Source: Mallotus nudiflorus (Eukaryota > Streptophyta > Magnoliopsida > Malpighiales > Euphorbiaceae). From it: a DNA stretch of 64,000 bases. Under the pieces are notes generated by a model. The model worked only from the letters and a program-made list of their open reading frames with translations, had not been told where the DNA came from and searched no databases. Numbering within the stretch: position 1 is the first letter of the stretch; each line of letters starts with the position of its first letter. The stretch lies in NCBI GenBank assembly GCA_947683625.1, contig CANTUR010000384.1:186001-250000 (forward strand). The letters run 5' to 3'. Below are positions 33,547-48,679 of the stretch, one piece after another. Both the position numbers and the translations under genes were made by a program.

Positions 33547-34743
33547 TGTTAATGCCAATTATTGCATAGCTTTTCATATGATTTATTAGTATTTCTTTAT
33601 ATTTTATTATTTATAATTAGTGTTTTATTAGGATTTTAATTTATTAGCTTAGTTTTATTTCCTTTTTAGTTTCCTATCTAATTTATTCATTTTTTGTATG
33701 TTTTTGTAGGAATTTTGATTTCCTAAATAGTCCGAAATTCAAACCAATAATTAATGACCTATTTTAAAGAGTTATTTTCCTCGTTGGAGAAGGTTTTGAA
33801 GGTGAAAACTTGCTGTTTTGGTCCTTGAACGAATTTAGGGTATTTTTCTCTATAAATATAGCATTTTAGCTCTAGATTAAGAGGGTCGAATTGAGCCATT
33901 TTGAGCCATCATTGGGGATTAGACACCAAGGTTACAAATAAGAACCCTAAAAGATTGAAGGAGGAAGAAATTGAAGAATTGAAGATTAATTATAATTCTT
34001 TCTTTCTTCTTCTCTTTCTTATATTTTTATTATGGGTTTTTCTTGTGATTTCTTGGAGTTTATTGATAATATGTTAGGCTAAATATATCTTTGTTAGGAA
34101 TTGATGATCCAAACATGATCTAAGCTTCCAATTTAATAAATTCATTAGCTTTTGCATATTGTGTTTATTAATCTTAATGTTTGTTGTTGTTTGGCTATCA
34201 ATAACATGATTTTAATTAGGGTTATACATTGACAAATGGTAATTCTAATAGATCTATAGACACAAGTTTAACTTAACTCAAAATTAAAGATAAATTGAGT
34301 TGATTAAATTTCCATTGAGTTGTGCTTCATAATTCATAATTTTGATATCTAGGTGTTTTAAATGCAATGAGAATTGAGTCTTTATTGCCTTGATTGATAG
34401 TTGTGTATTGAAATTAATTAATACTTGAGAAAGATTGATTGATATTTTAGAAAAACTCGGGATATGCATATAGCTAATTGAGTAATAAATTTGAACAACT
34501 TAGTGATTGTGAGGTGATTTAATTCCTAGCAAATTTTGATTATTGATTTTTTTTTATATATTTAAAAATTGTTTTTATTCTATAGGTTCATTTATTTGTT
34601 ATTTAAATTTGATTCAAAATTCTTTATTTGAAAGCCTTAGACAATAAAGAATTAAGTTGATAAATAATTAAAGCGAGTCCTCATGAAATCGATATTTTTT
34701 ATACTACCTGATCATACTGTTCGCTTACAGTTTTGCACCAACA
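33547..34743 (+). mobile_element. Solo LTR, Athila-like gypsy
   Basis: A 1197-bp block starting TGTTAATGCC and ending GCACCAACA, flanked by the 5-bp duplication ACGGA at 33542-33546 and 34744-34748. A TATA-like CTATAAATATAG lies near 33851-33862. Near the end, GCGAGTCCTCATGAAATCGATATTTT (34674 onward) parallels CTCGTGAGAACGATATCTTT near 37391 in the Athila-like LTR. There is no internal region on either side, so it is a solo LTR left by recombination. Polarity is inferred from the Athila-type end. Confidence 0.78.
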
Positions 34744-34748
34744 ACGGA

Positions 34749-36124
34749 TCCTAAAATATTTAGGTCTAATACATTTGCAACCTTTTATATTTAATTTTCA
34801 TCTTTCATTAATTTACCTCCTTAATTTACAAAACAATCATTTGACCCTTTAAACTTGATAAAAACAAAACTTATCGATACTTTTTATACTATTTAAAGTG
34901 TAAATAATTTTTTTTATAAATTTAAATAAAGCTATTTAAATATTTAAATTAAATGAAAAGTATTTTTATAGGTGATGTTGTATATAAGTTGAAGAAGTAA
35001 ACTAATATAATTTGACAAGTTGAAAGGGTTGCAATATTAAGCCAAAATATCTAGCCAGTGTTGATGGAGTGCTGGATGGTGATCCCACAATTTCATTTTA
35101 GTTATTACTAATATTTGATATTGTAAGATTAATCTGAATCGAATCGGTAGACCTTATAAAAAAACCAAAACAAAACAAAACTGTCTTTAATATGCATAAG
35201 ATCATATTCGTTAGTTAAAGGAATTCAAACTTTTTAACGGGGAACCTTGGTTCCCAAATCTTTCATATATATGGTTTGAGAAAGTATGCCTAGTAGTAGC
35301 AGAAAGTAGTTATACAACTGTTGCTGATCACTTGCAGTTGCAGGACCTTGATCTGCAGAGCAATGACTTGCAGTGACTTCTTGCTTCCTCTTTAGTTTAA
35401 GTAATACGTAGTTATCAAGAAAGGTGGCGTCCTGATGATGATCAATATTTTTTTTTGCTATAACATGAACAACAAAGATCATAAGTATGACCAGAACCAT
35501 ACAAATATTGAACACAAAAGTACAATCCTTTCAGAAACTCTCTACACTCTTTACAAAACATCGTTCTTTCACATATCAAAACATAGTGGATGGTGGTAAC
35601 TGATAAATTTCATGGAAATCCCAGCTACGATTTCCATCTGTTTCCCGGGCTTTGAAGAATTCAGGATGAGCGATAAATTAAAGCTATAAACACAAGAGGA
35701 ATCATTACCCATAAGTTAAAGCTATACCTACGTACTTCTTTTAGGGCATTTGCTGCTATATGCCCCTGCTTTTGAGTAGGGACCAGCAATATGCCATTTA
35801 ATGGCAAAAAAATTATCAAAATGTGGTCAGTTTTAAAAATTTTCATTTTTTTTGTTAAATGTAAATATAATTACCAATTTATGGTAATTTTGGGTGATGT
35901 GGGTTGTAAAACGACTTCCATAAACTGGACTGGCTAAAAAACAATACTGCAAGTCAAATTGGCAGAATTGTTTCTTTTAAAAAAAATTATGCCACTAGTA
36001 ATGGCAGAAATTTATGAGAGACTTGTGATTGTGTAATATGAGATATATTAGTTTCGCATAAACAAATAACAAAATAGATGATCAATAAAATATTTATTAA
36101 TTAAATTTATAAAATAATTATTAT
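34749..36124. other. Intergenic DNA with one small open frame
   Basis: Mostly AT-rich. Apart from the frame at 35234-35515 I see no gene or element boundary. Confidence 0.5.
35234..35515 (-). CDS. Hypothetical 93-residue protein with N-terminal hydrophobic segment
   Basis: Not recognised. The frame starts at a non-ATG-looking codon context (GTG at the first position; MFNICMVL by convention), followed by a hydrophobic stretch of about 18 residues (MVLVILMIFVVHVIA) that could be a signal anchor, then a basic and polar region (KLKRKQEVTASH) and a second hydrophobic segment. Base composition is more balanced than the flanks, which is why it is listed. No TATA box or homologous family is evident, and an upstream in-frame ATG may exist near 35560 on the - strand. 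It could equally be chance or a remnant of an element. Confidence 0.2.
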   Translation of the reverse strand: MFNICMVLVILMIFVVHVIAKKNIDHHQDATFLDNYVLLKLKRKQEVTASHCSADQGPATASDQQQLYNYFLLLLGILSQTIYMKDLGTKVPR

Positions 36125-37462
36125 TGATGTGTATAATTTTTATATATATTTGATTTAAATTTTAATGAGATTTATATTAATATTTTAATTAATTTGAGTA
36201 GAAATTAGGCCTAAGCAAGAATTATTTTAGTTTGATATTTTATTATTTTTTATTTGTTTTTTAATTAATTTGTTTGTATTAGGAATTTTATTCAAGTGTT
36301 ATCAAATATTCTCCTTTTCCCTTAGGAAACTAGCTAATGATTTTAAAGAAATCGAGGATTTGCATGAGAAGATCATGTTAGAGGCAACACGGTTTGACAC
36401 ACACCTTTGTTGTTACCTGTGCAATCTACTAGAATGCAAGTTTCATGTCATAGAGGTGCAACACGGGTGTGTTGCTGTTGGTGTATCTTTCTGTTTGAAT
36501 TGAATAAGTTTTGAAAGTGCAGCATAGTTTCAAGCACGACTGTGTTTGAAAGTGTACAACCTTCTAGAATCTGAATCTGAGCTCATGCATGGTTGTGCTA
36601 AAAACTATGCCAAAAAATTTAACGTCACACCAGCTCAACACGATTGTGCGGTAGGTGTGTCGAAGAAAATGAGACTTTTTCCTAAGCAAAAAAGGAAGAA
36701 GAATTCAATGGTTAAGAGGCCTTTTATTAAGTTTTCTTGTAAAAGGGATTTTAAGAAGTGTTTTGAGGGGGGAGGAGGATTCGACAATTAGGAGGCCTTC
36801 TTCTTCACTCTCTTATTATTTATTTTATTTTTTGTAAAACTATGTTTGGATAAACCCTTTTTAGGGTTTAGGCTAGGAGTAACTATTCTATGATGTGATT
36901 GAACACAAGTTTTATTAATTTGATTTTCAGTTAATTTAAGAGTTGCTCTTCATGTCTTATATTCAATTAAGGGCCCAATTGTTTGCATGTTTATAGGTAG
37001 ATTCACCAACGACATTAGGAGAATTTATTAGTTTTAGACTTATAGGACTTAGACCACTCGACCACGAGAGTAAGCGAGCTCTTTAGAAATAAAATAATTG
37101 TTAAGAAGCTTAATGAATCAGGATTAATTTCTTAATCATGAGAGTAGGTTAAATCTTAATCTTGATATGCTTAATTGAATTTGAGAGAGTCTTTAGGTAT
37201 TTTAGAACAATTACCCTTAACTAAAATCAAAGCGTTTAATAATTAAGTGTTCATGATCTTATTAGAGTAGTGAAACTAAACCTAAGTTCTATGTTTTTAT
37301 CATTTTGATTTATATTTTGACTTTCTAAGTTACTTTATTGATTTGCTAGCTAAGAACATAAGTATGGATCTTAGTGCTCAATATACAATTCTCGTGAGAA
37401 CGATATCTTTTGTACTGTAATTTATGATCCTACGCTTATGGGTTTTGAACACAATAAGTTTT

Positions 37463-37480
37463 TGGTGTCGTTGTCGAGGA
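37463..37480 (+). promoter_or_regulatory. Decayed Athila primer-binding site (Asp tRNA)
   Basis: TGGTGTCGTTGTCGAGGA differs from the complement of the Asp-tRNA 3' end, TGGCGCCGTTGCCGGGGA, at four positions, all C-to-T or G-to-A. Its place just after the LTR supports the assignment. Confidence 0.75.
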
Positions 37481-37560
37481 ATGTCACTACTGATATTAAT
37501 TAAATTTGTACTTCTCTTATATTAGCATTTTGTTTTATTTTTTTATATTGATAAGTAATT

Positions 37561-38259
37561 GGTCATGGATAATGGTAAATTTTCTTATCAATTTTTTAGG
37601 TCTAATGCATGTGATCCTTTATATAATATAGAACATATGCTATTTATCTTTTTTCAGATTTGTAATTGGTGTGAAGAGAACCATAATAGGGTGTATTGCC
37701 CATATTATTAATATTCACCTCCACAACCTCACTATAACCCATCTTAGAGCAATTGTGTGGATACTTGGAGTTATCAATAAGAGGAGGCAAAAAGTGTTAA
37801 AGAACAATTATTGGTGATCAAGATGGAGTAATTCATGTCTGAAATGACTGCACATACAAAAGTTTTGGTTGCACTAACAGAACCTCTAAAGAATAATTGA
37901 TTGCAAATAGATCTAAATATAAAAATTCAAAAAGCAAGCTTCTAAAAATTTCAAATGTGTGCACCAATTAATTATTCAAAGCAACTAGCACAAAAAGAAA
38001 GTGTTTGGGATGAAGAGAACACTTTAAGTCAAGATAATGAAGTCACTTTTGAGTTGTGCCATTATGAGCAAGAAGAGATAATCACTAAGGAAATTAAAGA
38101 AGTCTACTAGAATAAGAATAAGTCTATAGACATCAAGGATGACGTGGTACAAAGTCACTTAACTCAATTCAAGATGAGTTGGATGAGAAAATTATAACAC
38201 AACTTGAAGCTACATGGGATGAAAATGAAGATGAGCCACCTATAGATAACAATGCATAT
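37561..38259 (+). pseudogene. Gag-like remnant of the Athila-like element
   Basis: Translation of + strand fragments gives a short zinc-knuckle-like stretch, CNWCEENHNRVYCPYY (37659-37706), a Tyr/Pro-rich segment, and acidic Glu/Lys-rich text, with many stops. It is much shorter than Athila gag, so this copy may descend from a deletion derivative. Function cannot be inferred. Confidence 0.45.
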
Positions 38260-40727
38260 TGTAAGCACCCAATTTCAGGATACAATTGTGCAGGCGTTCG
38301 ATGACAGCCCCTATGATGAAAACCTAATTAAGAATTAATCTCTAAATCGCAATTTAAAGGACTAAATAACTACGTTTTTATGGATTTAATTAAAAAATTA
38401 GTCTTTTAGGGATTTGATTAGAAAAATTAAAAACTTTCAAGGACCTTTTTATAATTTAAAAAAATGTTGATCGACTGGCATTTAATGCCGACTGGCATTG
38501 TGTAATGCCGATCGACATTACATAATGCTAGTCAGCATTACATAATGCCAGTCGGCATTAAGCAATGCCAATCGGCATTACAGACGTCAATCGGCATTCC
38601 AGAGTGCCGATTTGGGATAAAAAATTGATTTTTATGTTGAAAATTAATTTTTTCATCATTTTTTTAATTTCTCATTGGTCTAGGACACCATGTGTCCCTG
38701 CATGTGAGTCTTTGATTTTTTCAAAACTCTATCGCTCATCTTTTTATCTGGATTTTGAAAGTTATGCAGACTCCTGAGAGACTCATGATCTCTATCCCAA
38801 TATTGCACCACTTCCCTATGTGATCATAGGAGTTGAGTTTGCTAGGCCAAGTTTTAAAAGCCAAAAGGCAGAGTTTGTGAAGGGGGAGGAAAAAATAAGT
38901 CTAAAAAAAAGCTAGAGAAGAGTTACGAAAAAAAACCCATAGAGAATAAAAACCTTAATTAGCAACTGTAAAAAGGGAGTGAATTGAAAAACATAGACCT
39001 TCTACTACAGGTTTCAAATCAATAAAAAAAAATACCTTTTTTGCTTTTAAGGTCCAAAGAATCAAGAAAAAACAACAGATTCAATCTCAAAATGGTGACA
39101 ATTCTAATCTGAGGGGCATTTCAAACAGCATTTGCACAGTATCTTCTATTTTTTTTTATTTTGGTTTGATTTCTTTGTTTTATTTCTTGATTAATTCATT
39201 ACTGATTAATTTTTTTGTTTTGTTTTTAAAGTGCTCTGAATGTGAGGTTGATGATGTGAGATTTTGGCAGTCTTGAAGAATCCATAGGATGTCATGGACT
39301 GAGTTTTGTGAAATCCCTATAGAATTTAGGATTTATTATTTATTATTTTCTGCAGTATTTTATTCATGGCTTTATTGGGTTGTAATTAATTTGTTTTAAT
39401 TTCCTGCGTTGTAGTTTGTAATAGCCCCAATAGAGGGGAAATTAGTGGAATTTTAATTTTCTGCACTAAAAATTGATTAGTAATCTAGGCTTAATTTGGT
39501 AAAATTCAATTAAAATCAATGATGATAGTAGATTAATTTTAGGTTTGTATGAAATTGAATTAGGGTTTCTTGGAAAAATCATGTAAAATTATTATTTTGA
39601 TTTATTTTTTAGTATATTTGTTGGATTGGGCTTGTTTTTATGTTTTTATTCTCTTTGCACCCCAAGCCCATGTTAGGTTCCAACCCATTTAATAAATAGG
39701 ATTTTAATTGGATTTTTAGGTTTAATTAATTTTAAAATCAATTTAGGCCCAATTAGATTAATTTAGAATTAGGCCAATTTTTAATTTAATTAAAATTAAT
39801 TTAGACTTAACTCAACCTGTTAAAGCATTTTCTTTTAAAATAAATAGATTTAGGATCACATCACTTAATTTAAAATTAAGTAGAATTAAGCCCACTAATT
39901 AATTTTTATTTTATTTCTTAAAATTAATACATTTAAGCCCACTTTTTAGAATTAAAACAAGTAGACTAAGGCTCATTAATTATCTTAAAATTTAGGACCA
40001 TCTTTAGTCCATTTCACTTGTAAATAAAAATGTAAAATTAGCTAAACTTTAAAATAAAATTAATCTAGTTTAGACATAAGGACGCTGCTTTTTGTATGCA
40101 TTATTTTACATTTAATTTTATGACTTGTTGCCTTTGGGTTAAATGGATGTTTAATTAAGGTTTAAATAAAATTACATGTAATTAGAGAATAAGATAGTAA
40201 TTCATAAAGTAATTTTAAATGAGTGCAAGACTGAAAGAAGTTAATATTCCGTTCCTAAAATCTCTTAGTTGCGGTGCTAGCTTTCTTTTAGAGAGTCGAG
40301 TACCACCAAAATGATTTGTACTAGTTATTGCCCTGGGTGGTGACTCCTCATCTTCATGCCATGTCTTTGTGATAATGATTAGTGTATTCCTTAGGGCCTT
40401 GAGCCCAAATAGTGTTGCGGTTGCTAAAATCTTGGGTGCGCGCTAAAATTATTGAGGATAAGAGATACTGATTCTACTTGTGTTCTTTAAAATTATTTTA
40501 TTAATTATTATTTTGTTCTTTTATTCATTCTATATGTCCCTATTAACTGATGGCGTTGGTTTATGATTCCATGATTCCATTAGCTTCATGGAGTTGTAAA
40601 TTGGCTAACCATTACTCTTAGTCTTAACTTGATTCAAGAGAGATTATCAGGCTCATCTGACCAAAGTCTGTAACCCAAGTCCTAAAGAGGGGTAGTCTTC
40701 TCTCGAATTTGCAAAGTATGTCGGGCC
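38260..40727 (+). repeat. Putative 5' LTR/leader of the Tat-type element, first part
   Basis: Begins TGTAAGCACCC exactly where Athila-like text stops. No gene is present. It contains the 20-bp palindrome array and, near 40331, CCCTGGGTGGTGACTCC, a phrase like those near the end of Tat-type LTRs. Without the 3' LTR the LTR assignment and its end remain unproven. Confidence 0.4.
38468..38610. repeat. Tandem array of 20-bp palindromic units
   Basis: Units starting at 38484, 38504, 38524, 38544, 38564 and 38584 have an exact 20-bp spacing. The consensus AATGCCGATCGGCATT is a perfect 16-bp palindrome; individual units vary at the centre. Confidence 0.92.
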
Positions 40728-40732
40728 CCTTT

Positions 40733-44073
<3,341 letters not shown>

Positions 44074-44078
44074 CCTTT

Positions 44079-44362
44079 GACCTTGGCCTGTAACTCAAGT
44101 CCTAAAGGAGGGTATCTTCCTAAGGGAACCTTGACTTTTTACTAGAACCTAACCACATATAATGGTTTAGTTGATTCCCCTAGGATTTATCAAAAATTGC
44201 TTGTATGATTTTTTTATGTGAGTTATTTCTATCTATAAAAGCCCAGACCCATACTTTTGAAGCCCACTTGGGCCAATAAAGATTGGGCTAGACCTTTATA
44301 CTTAGAAATGTTGTTTATATGCTTATTACCATGAGATATTTCTATCTTTAAAAGTCTAGGCC
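44079..44362 (+). other. Tat-type leader segment between the two solo LTRs
   Basis: Noncoding. Its start repeats the text just left of the first solo LTR, and its second half (about 44222-44367) is half of a tandem duplication whose other half continues at 48202. Confidence 0.6.
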
Positions 44363-44367
44363 CATAC

Positions 44368-47300
44368 TGTCATGACCCAAACTAGGAGTCATGATCGGCG
44401 CTAGAAAACGAAAATTCTTTCGAATTTGGAACCCGTAGTAAGCCTTAGAAAATAAAATCATGCAATAAATAAATAAAAAGTATGAAAACATTAAAATTTT
44501 TTGAATTAATATATAAAATGGATATTCAATATCTTTTCATAAATAAATATATATTCATACAGTGTTCAAATACAATTCTCATAGTATAAAGTATCAAATA
44601 AAATAATACTCTTCTAATATAATAACACTACTATTTCAGTTTCTAGGATACAGATCAGAGTTCAAAATATACATTTACATAAAATAGCTGGGACGGAAGA
44701 ACACCGGTGAAGAACTCTACTACTAAGGTCTGATGATATAGGATCTCCTAAAAAAATAATTGAGGAGGGTCAGACCTCACTGAGTGAATTATTATACTAT
44801 ATATACATGCAATCTAACCATATGCTTATATATATATATATATATAAGCATATACACGCATTTCACACAAATGCCAACTCTACTTTAATAAATATAATAA
44901 TTGCAGAAAACCTTTATTTTAATACATGAAAGATCAAATAGAACCCTATTAATCGCAACCTTAATCAATCATATCATCACTCTAGCCATACAGGCTCACT
45001 TAAATCCAAATAGATCACTTATTCCATTTTGGACAGTAGACTAGCCTCGAGACATTAAGTCAACTAAGCTCTAGCAGTCTGACCGTCAGTGTGATTGGCC
45101 TCGAGACCTTTGGTCAACCGAGCTCCAGCAATCACATTATCAATCACATCACATCTCAATCAAATCAATATCAATCAATCATAATCACCACAATTAATTC
45201 TCACTCAACCCTAATCTATCGCACTGGTACGTACACGGTCCTAGTGCTGTCTACTAGGTAGCACGTTCTATTGATATCCTTCATTTATACTAAATCATAC
45301 ATTCAGAAAATAAATAGTGTAGAAAAACATTCATAATAGCAAAATAAACCATATATATACCAAAAATATACTTAAAATAAACAAAGTATATTTTAAGTAT
45401 ATATATGTAAAATAAATCCAAATCAATCATGAAATATACTAAAATAAACCCATAATATACTAAAAACATGCTATGTTTAAATCAATAATAAAAGATGCAG
45501 TTATTTAGGAGTATATAAAAAATATACTTAAAAATAATTTAAGTATAAATCAATAATATGACATGTATTTATTTAGGAATATATCTAAAATATACTAAAA
45601 ATATACCTAAAGTCTACTAATCATTTAATAAAACAATTATGAATAAATACACATTTAAAACATGTATATATATACTAAAATATACTAAAAATAAACCTAA
45701 TTACCTAGCATGCATATATAAAAAATAAACCCTAAATATACCAAAGATATCGTAAATGTATATAGAAAATATGCAGACATATACATCAAAATATACTAAA
45801 AATAAACTAAAATTATGTCAAATCATATTATAATTTAAATCACTTTTAAAAGCATATAATGAAAATGAAAAATCCTAAGTCATGCATCCTATATGCAATG
45901 TATATATATATAGTATAATAACTCACTGATTCACGCTCCACGAGACAAACTCAACGAGTCTGGTCTGTTAGGTCTCGGTCTCGGAGTAGTTAGAAAAATA
46001 AAATAATAACAACTATCATAACAAATTTCTAACTCTACGCTTCTAGGATTACTATAGAAATGCTAAATCAAAAATTCAAAACTAGACTCGGATCAGTTGT
46101 CACGTTTTACGAGAAATTATCAAAATTTTGACAGAATCTCCTCTGTAAAATAGACATCTCCCTATAAAAGTAGGGTCGATCCTGTACAGAAAATACACTT
46201 CTAAAATCTCAAAGCACAACACCTCGGGTTGGAACCCCAAACTCCACAAATCCCTAACTGAGGTTCACAATACACAAACAAACAATATTAAACAATAAAA
46301 TAATAAAAATCATCAAAAACCCATAAAAATATTTAAAAACCTTTATTTTCCAATTAAAACATAAAAGTCTAATTTAAATAATATTTGATGATAAAAATTC
46401 ATAAATGGAATAAAATTCCCATTTTTACAATTAAATTAACATAGATTGTAAATAATATTTAAAATCACAATTTAATATCACAAAAATAATAAAATACACA
46501 TTTAGCCTCAAAATAATAAATACACTTATTATTTACATAATATTCTAAAATTATCACAATTAACTAATAAAATCTCAAATATTATATAATACTAATAAAA
46601 ATTCAACTTTTACAATCATTCAACATAACATAACAAAATTTACATTTAATTGCTTAAATTGTTTAGTTATATAATAAAATTAGTTTAAAACCCAATTTAT
46701 TTTCAAAATAATATATAATATATTATTTGAAAACAATTTTTGAAAAATAGTATTAATTAGTTAAAAATAGTAATTAATTTGTAAAAATCATTTTAATACC
46801 TTAAATAATTATAAAATCAACTAAAACATAATATTTAACTATAATTAACACAAAATTACACATTTACCCCTATAATATAAAATATCCAATATACTAATTA
46901 ATTTCCTCAAAAATTATAAAATCATTAAAATTATTTAATCAACATATATTATACTAATATCAACCAAAACACATATTTATCCAAAAATTTCTATAAAAAT
47001 ACATTTTTAATCTAATAATTCAAAATACACATAAATTGTATAAAATTCCATAAAAATTATATAAATTCATAAAAATTATTTTATCAACAAATAACCTTCT
47101 AATATCAACTGAAACACAAAATTAAACTCTAAATTCAATCAAAATGCACATTTAATTCAATATTCCAAAAATTTACATTAACTAAAAATAATTATAAACA
47201 TTACATAAAAATCACAAAAATTATAAACTCTACTCCAAAATTAATAATAACACCAAAAATAACAAATTCATAATTTATATAATTAATTTACGAAAATTAA

Positions 47301-47904
47301 TAAAATAATAATAAAAGATTAAAAAATTCACAAAAATCAAAATAAATTCCAAAAATCACACAAAAATTCATGGAAGTAGATTAAGCTACTAGAATCAACA
47401 TTTGTAAAGGAATTTTGTGTGAACCAACCACTAACAAGCTAAAAAAATCAAAACTCTAAGCAAATCAAAATCTAAAAATCATTCAATACCTAACCAAATC
47501 TAGTTTTTAAGCTAAAATGAGCTTGGATTCACACTCACCAGCAAGAGAGGAAGACAACAAGATCGACGATGAGGAAAACGGTGGCCAGACGAAGGAGAAC
47601 GACCGGAAAGCTGAAGTTTCGGTTTCTATCGCTGCACAAGCTACTGCTGGCGCTGGGGAAGGAGGAGGAGGGCAGCAGAGCTGCTGGAAGGCCGGACGGC
47701 ACACTGACGGTAGGTGCTAGGACGGTGATGGGCAGAGGGTGATGGTTCGGGTTGGTTTGTATATATATATGTATATGTTTGTGTTTATGAATGAATGTAT
47801 ATATATATGTATATAATACTTTATTATATAATTTAATAAAACTTTATTTAATAATAATATAATATATAACTTAAATTTAAACCACACACTTATTATATAC
47901 ATAC

Positions 47905-47943
<39 letters not shown>

Positions 47944-48196
47944 TAAAATAATACAATTAATAAAATAATTAGGAAAATTAATAAAACAATAATAGAATAA
48001 AAATACTAAAATAATCTTGCAAATCAAATGACCCAAAATGTTATTTTTACGTAGGAAATTTATTTAAACGTAGAATAATAATAACTAATTGTAAAACAGT
48101 AAAATAAAAATAAAATAATCAAATTTAACTTTAAATTTTATTAACACTGCATATTCCATTTTAAAATATAATAATTTAAAAATATAGGTCGTTATA
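44368..48196 (-). mobile_element. Solo chromovirus-type LTR, second subgroup
   Basis: A 3.83-kb LTR from TGTCATGACCC to GGTCGTTATA, flanked by CATAC at 44363-44367 and 48197-48201. It is closest to the LTR at 1-2597. It keeps the twin stem-loops (about 45043-45136), the covarying hairpin (46160-46175), the donor motif GTGAGTGTG (47530-47538) and a GC-rich block at 47535-47740. AC and AT microsatellites lie at 47907-47942. No internal region. Confidence 0.9.
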
Positions 48197-48201
48197 CATA
48201 C

Positions 48202-48679
48202 TTTTGAAGCCCTTTGGGGTAATGAAGATTAAGCTAGACCTTTATACCTAGAAATGTTATTTCTATACTTTACTGCTTTAAGAGAGATCTGGCATGCGTG
48301 TTGATCCCTGATATCCCCTATTAATATTAAGACCAAGACAAAAAATCCTAGGATAAGAGACTTGCCATTGAACACGTGTGTAGGAGGAATAATGTTGGAA
48401 GGATGTATTTTGTACACTTAATTGATATTTGCTATTTGTTGCATAGCACATGCACATGCATACATGCATCTCATTCATTATACTAACACCTTATTTTATA
48501 GTCATCATCGATACATCGATATCTTCTCGTTTTTGTGGATGACATAAGGTAGCAGACTAATAAGAACGAGTTAAAGTCCTAAAGCCTTAGTAAAGGAAAT
48601 CCTAAATAGATTGGATAGACTGGAAAGAAGCCCTATCAACCCACTTTACTTGGAAGTTGAACCAACTTCACCTGAATAT
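48202..48679 (+). other. Tat-type leader, last part
   Basis: Noncoding DNA before gag. The primer-binding site must lie here or nearby but I could not match a tRNA. Confidence 0.45.

Larger units (their letters stand above)
36125..38259 (+). mobile_element. Athila-like gypsy element, 5' part only
   Basis: An LTR-like block (about 36125-37453), a decayed Asp-tRNA primer site (37463-37480) and a short gag-like remnant (37561-38259), cut off by the Tat-type element that begins at 38260. The LTR has the start TGATGTGTATAATTTTTATA and the CTCGTGAGAACGATATC block (37391-37409) usual for Athila LTRs. The rest of the element is not in the window. Confidence 0.7.

Noticed and set aside
36270..36791. 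Two short + strand open frames
   Set aside because: They fall inside the Athila-like LTR and match no protein family I recognise.
38464..38610. Periodic palindromes as a CRISPR array
   Set aside because: The spacing is 20 bp in total with only four bases between palindromes, there are no spacers, and the context is a plant retrotransposon.
47507..47720. Open frames on both strands in the second-subgroup solo LTR
   Set aside because: GC-rich leader block of the LTR; it contains the splice-donor motif and has no conserved protein.
48202..48679. Search for a primer-binding site of the Tat-type element
   Set aside because: No 10-base or longer complement to a familiar tRNA 3' end was found, so none is called.
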